13,999 bases of DNA from Merdiplasma sp905207905 (GTDB lineage: Bacteria > Bacillota > Clostridia > Lachnospirales > Lachnospiraceae): assembly GCA_902475025.1 (NCBI GenBank), contig CABRXX010000069.1, positions 1-13,999 on the forward strand. The letters are read 5' to 3'. Numbering within the stretch: position 1 is the stretch's first letter; every line of letters starts with the position of its first letter. The notes below the pieces were generated by a model that was not told the origin of the DNA, did no database searches, and saw only the letters and a program-made list of their open reading frames with translations. The position numbers and the translations under genes are program-made. This document shows, one piece after another, positions 12,553 to 13,999 of the stretch.

Positions 12553-13608
12553 TTACGCTGCGCTTCCCCTGGGATCCTGTTTCTCTTTTCTGCAGGTCTG
12601 TTCAAATTCTTTCAGCCTGCGCTTCGCTTCCATGCTCAGATAGCGTGGTACCTGAATTTCTACTGTCACATACTGATCCCCATGCACAGCTGGCTGATCC
12701 ATCTTTACAATTCCCTTTCCCCGCAGACGGATCTTGGTTCCGCACTGCGTTCCGGGCTTCAGGCTGCACATCACCGTCCCTGTAATGGTCTCCACCGGTA
12801 CCTCCCCGCCAAACACAGCTGTTGTAAAAGGCACCTGAACCACCGTATAGATGTCAGCTCCCTGGCGTTTAAAACCCGGTTTTTCCAACACAGACACCTT
12901 CAAAAGCAGATCCCCAGGCGCTTTGCCTCCTGCCCCTGGCTCCCCTTTCCCTCTCAGACGAATCGTTTTCCCCTCCGAAATACCAGCCGGAATATGGACC
13001 TCGTACGACTCCATCGTTCCATCGCCTTTTTTGAAATGCACCAGTTTTTTTCCGCCGAAGGCCGCCTCGTCGAAAGTCAGGGTAATCTCTCCACTCACAT
13101 CCCGCCCCTTTGCCATATATGGGCGTCTGTTTCCCCATGGGCCGGAGCCGGATGGCTTCTGATACCTTCCATACTTTTCCTGATCCCCAGTGTCACGATA
13201 TCCGGAAAAGCCTCCAAAATCGGAACCATGGAAGGAAGAATGAAAGAATTCATTCAGAATATCATCCATATTTCCGGCGCCTCCTTCAAAATGATATTCC
13301 TGCCAATCGTCGGTTCCTCCTCCAAAGCCTGAAAAACCAGATCGATATGAGCCTGAGGTTTCCGCTCCACCCTCAAATGCTGCATGACCAAACTGATCAT
13401 ACAATTTTCTTTTCTCCCTGTCTCCAAGAACATTGTATGCTTCTGTTGCTTCTTTAAATTTTTCTTCTGCCTGTAAATTTCCTTTGTTAGAATCAGGATG
13501 ATATTTTTTTGCCAATTTCCGATAAGCTCTTTTTACAGAGGCTTCATCCGCCTGTTTGTCAACCCCCAGCACTTCGTAGTAATCTTTTTTTCTGTTCAAA
13601 TCTTCCAC
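12553..13608 (-). CDS. DnaJ-type co-chaperone without zinc fingers (CbpA-like)
   Basis: 351 residues from GTG 13608; TTG 13599 is an alternative start with AGGGGG 8 bases upstream and may be the true one. The J-domain spans about residues 8-74 (DYYEVLGVDKQADEASVKR) with the Hsp70-activating HPD at 37-39. A Gly/Phe-rich region follows (about 75-135, with FSGFGGG and DFGGFSGYRD). The C-terminal substrate-binding domains (about 165-340: GRDVSGEITLTFDEAAFGG, RLRGKGEPG, KIRLRGKGI) follow directly. The four CxxCxGxG zinc motifs of canonical DnaJ are absent, so this is a type II J-protein, not the dnaJ of a dnaK operon. It follows bL25 on the same strand with a weak hairpin between. Confidence 0.92.
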   Translation of the reverse strand: MEDLNRKKDYYEVLGVDKQADEASVKRAYRKLAKKYHPDSNKGNLQAEEKFKEATEAYNVLGDREKRKLYDQFGHAAFEGGAETSGSYRSGFSGFGGGTDDWQEYHFEGGAGNMDDILNEFFHSSFHGSDFGGFSGYRDTGDQEKYGRYQKPSGSGPWGNRRPYMAKGRDVSGEITLTFDEAAFGGKKLVHFKKGDGTMESYEVHIPAGISEGKTIRLRGKGEPGAGGKAPGDLLLKVSVLEKPGFKRQGADIYTVVQVPFTTAVFGGEVPVETITGTVMCSLKPGTQCGTKIRLRGKGIVKMDQPAVHGDQYVTVEIQVPRYLSMEAKRRLKEFEQTCRKEKQDPRGSAA

Positions 13609-13653
13609 CCCCTCTTGGTTTATTTTTGATTTTCTTGAGATCTTTCATATAAC

Positions 13654-13672
13654 AAAAGGACAAGCTCCTTTT
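13654..13672 (-). terminator. Weak hairpin between bL25 and the J-protein gene
   Basis: AAAAGGA (13654-13660) and TCCTTTT (13666-13672) form a 7-bp stem; the T-rich end is short. It may be a partial terminator of the bL25 gene or allow read-through into the J-protein gene. Confidence 0.4.
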
Positions 13673-13715
13673 CTCGGATACCTGCCCTCTGCCTTCCATT
13701 TCTCATTCTATGGTC

Positions 13716-13999
13716 TTATGCTTCTTCTGCTTCTCTTTCTTCTTCCAAAACTTTATTGTTCACCGCTACAATGGTTACCACAATATCCTCTGGATCTGTC
13801 AGCAGTTCAATCTTTTCATTGCCCGCGATCTCCAGATCTTTCACACGAACAGTATCACCGACTCTCATATTTCCTACATCCACAATCACCTGATCAACCA
13901 GATCCTCCGGAAGTGCCTTATAAGAAATTTCTTTCAAAGCCTCGTCCAGAACTCCGGTAGTCACCTGCTCATGGTTCTTCAAAATCACCTCTGCAACCG
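13716..13999 (-). CDS. rplY: Ribosomal protein bL25 (Ctc family), C-terminal part
   Basis: The 5' end lies beyond the window; about 94 C-terminal residues are visible, and the frame stays open to the edge (VAEVILKNHEQV). It binds 5S rRNA in the large subunit. The visible part is the C-terminal beta domain of the long, Ctc/TL5-type bL25: LPEDLVDQVIVDVGNMRVGDTVRVKDL, then LLTDPEDIVVTIVAV. The tail is short and acidic (EEEREAEEA), as in many Firmicutes. The stop lies about 100 bp upstream of the J-protein gene, so read-through into it is possible. Confidence 0.92.
   Translation of the reverse strand, partial: VAEVILKNHEQVTTGVLDEALKEISYKALPEDLVDQVIVDVGNMRVGDTVRVKDLEIAGNEKIELLTDPEDIVVTIVAVNNKVLEEEREAEEA

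Noticed and set aside
12502..13332. 276-codon plus-strand open frame
   Set aside because: It lies antisense to the J-protein gene, whose domains are unmistakable, and starts inside the structured repeat.
1..13999. CRISPR array, IS element or prophage genes
   Set aside because: No regularly spaced direct repeats, transposase, integrase or phage protein was seen on either strand.

Overview
The window looks like a chromosomal stretch of a spore-forming clostridial Firmicute, most likely a Lachnospiraceae-type gut bacterium. The grounds are a leucine T-box leader, a clostridial-type 6S RNA, SpoIID- and SleB-family cell-wall enzymes, strong AGGAGG ribosome sites and consensus sigma-A promoters. 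I saw no phage, plasmid, IS transposase, CRISPR array, rRNA or tRNA. The protein genes are core metabolism and housekeeping; the unusual content is in the intergenic RNA and inverted-repeat structures.

Left part (1-2909): the 3' end of an ATP-type PEP carboxykinase gene (+) with its terminator, then a strong 50-nt palindrome. Convergent to it is a two-gene unit on the minus strand: a SpoIID-domain secreted or anchored protein, then a YihY/BrkB membrane protein 15 bp downstream.

Middle (2910-5591): a gene-free 650 bp holds a 6S RNA gene (minus) with its own sigma-A promoter and terminator hairpin. It also holds the promoter and stem-loop leader of a plus-strand citrate synthase gene. After citrate synthase comes a 92-bp cloverleaf-like inverted repeat, facing a small three-helix membrane protein gene on the minus strand.

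Metabolic block (5592-10860): threonine synthase (minus) with a possible 39-codon ORF behind it; a membrane-anchored SleB-type hydrolase driven by a perfect TTGACA-17-TATAAT promoter; and type-2 2-isopropylmalate synthase (minus) preceded by a T-box attenuator. PEPCK and citrate synthase work around oxaloacetate. Threonine synthase and LeuA make amino acids, and the divergent AGCS symporter imports one (probably alanine or glycine), so the region leans towards amino-acid and C4-acid metabolism.

Right part (10861-13999): the AGCS symporter (+) with a folded leader, a zinc-finger-less DnaJ/CbpA-type co-chaperone (minus), and the 3' part of ribosomal protein bL25 (minus).

Best candidate for something undescribed: two diverged copies of a structured element (about 10238-10397 and 12421-12541). 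They have the same orientation, nearly the same internal spacing, complementary ends, a conserved inner stem and a CCCTTTTT end. Other multi-branched inverted repeats lie at 5018-5109 and 7355-7445, with a stem-loop in the citrate synthase leader. I assign no function to any of these.
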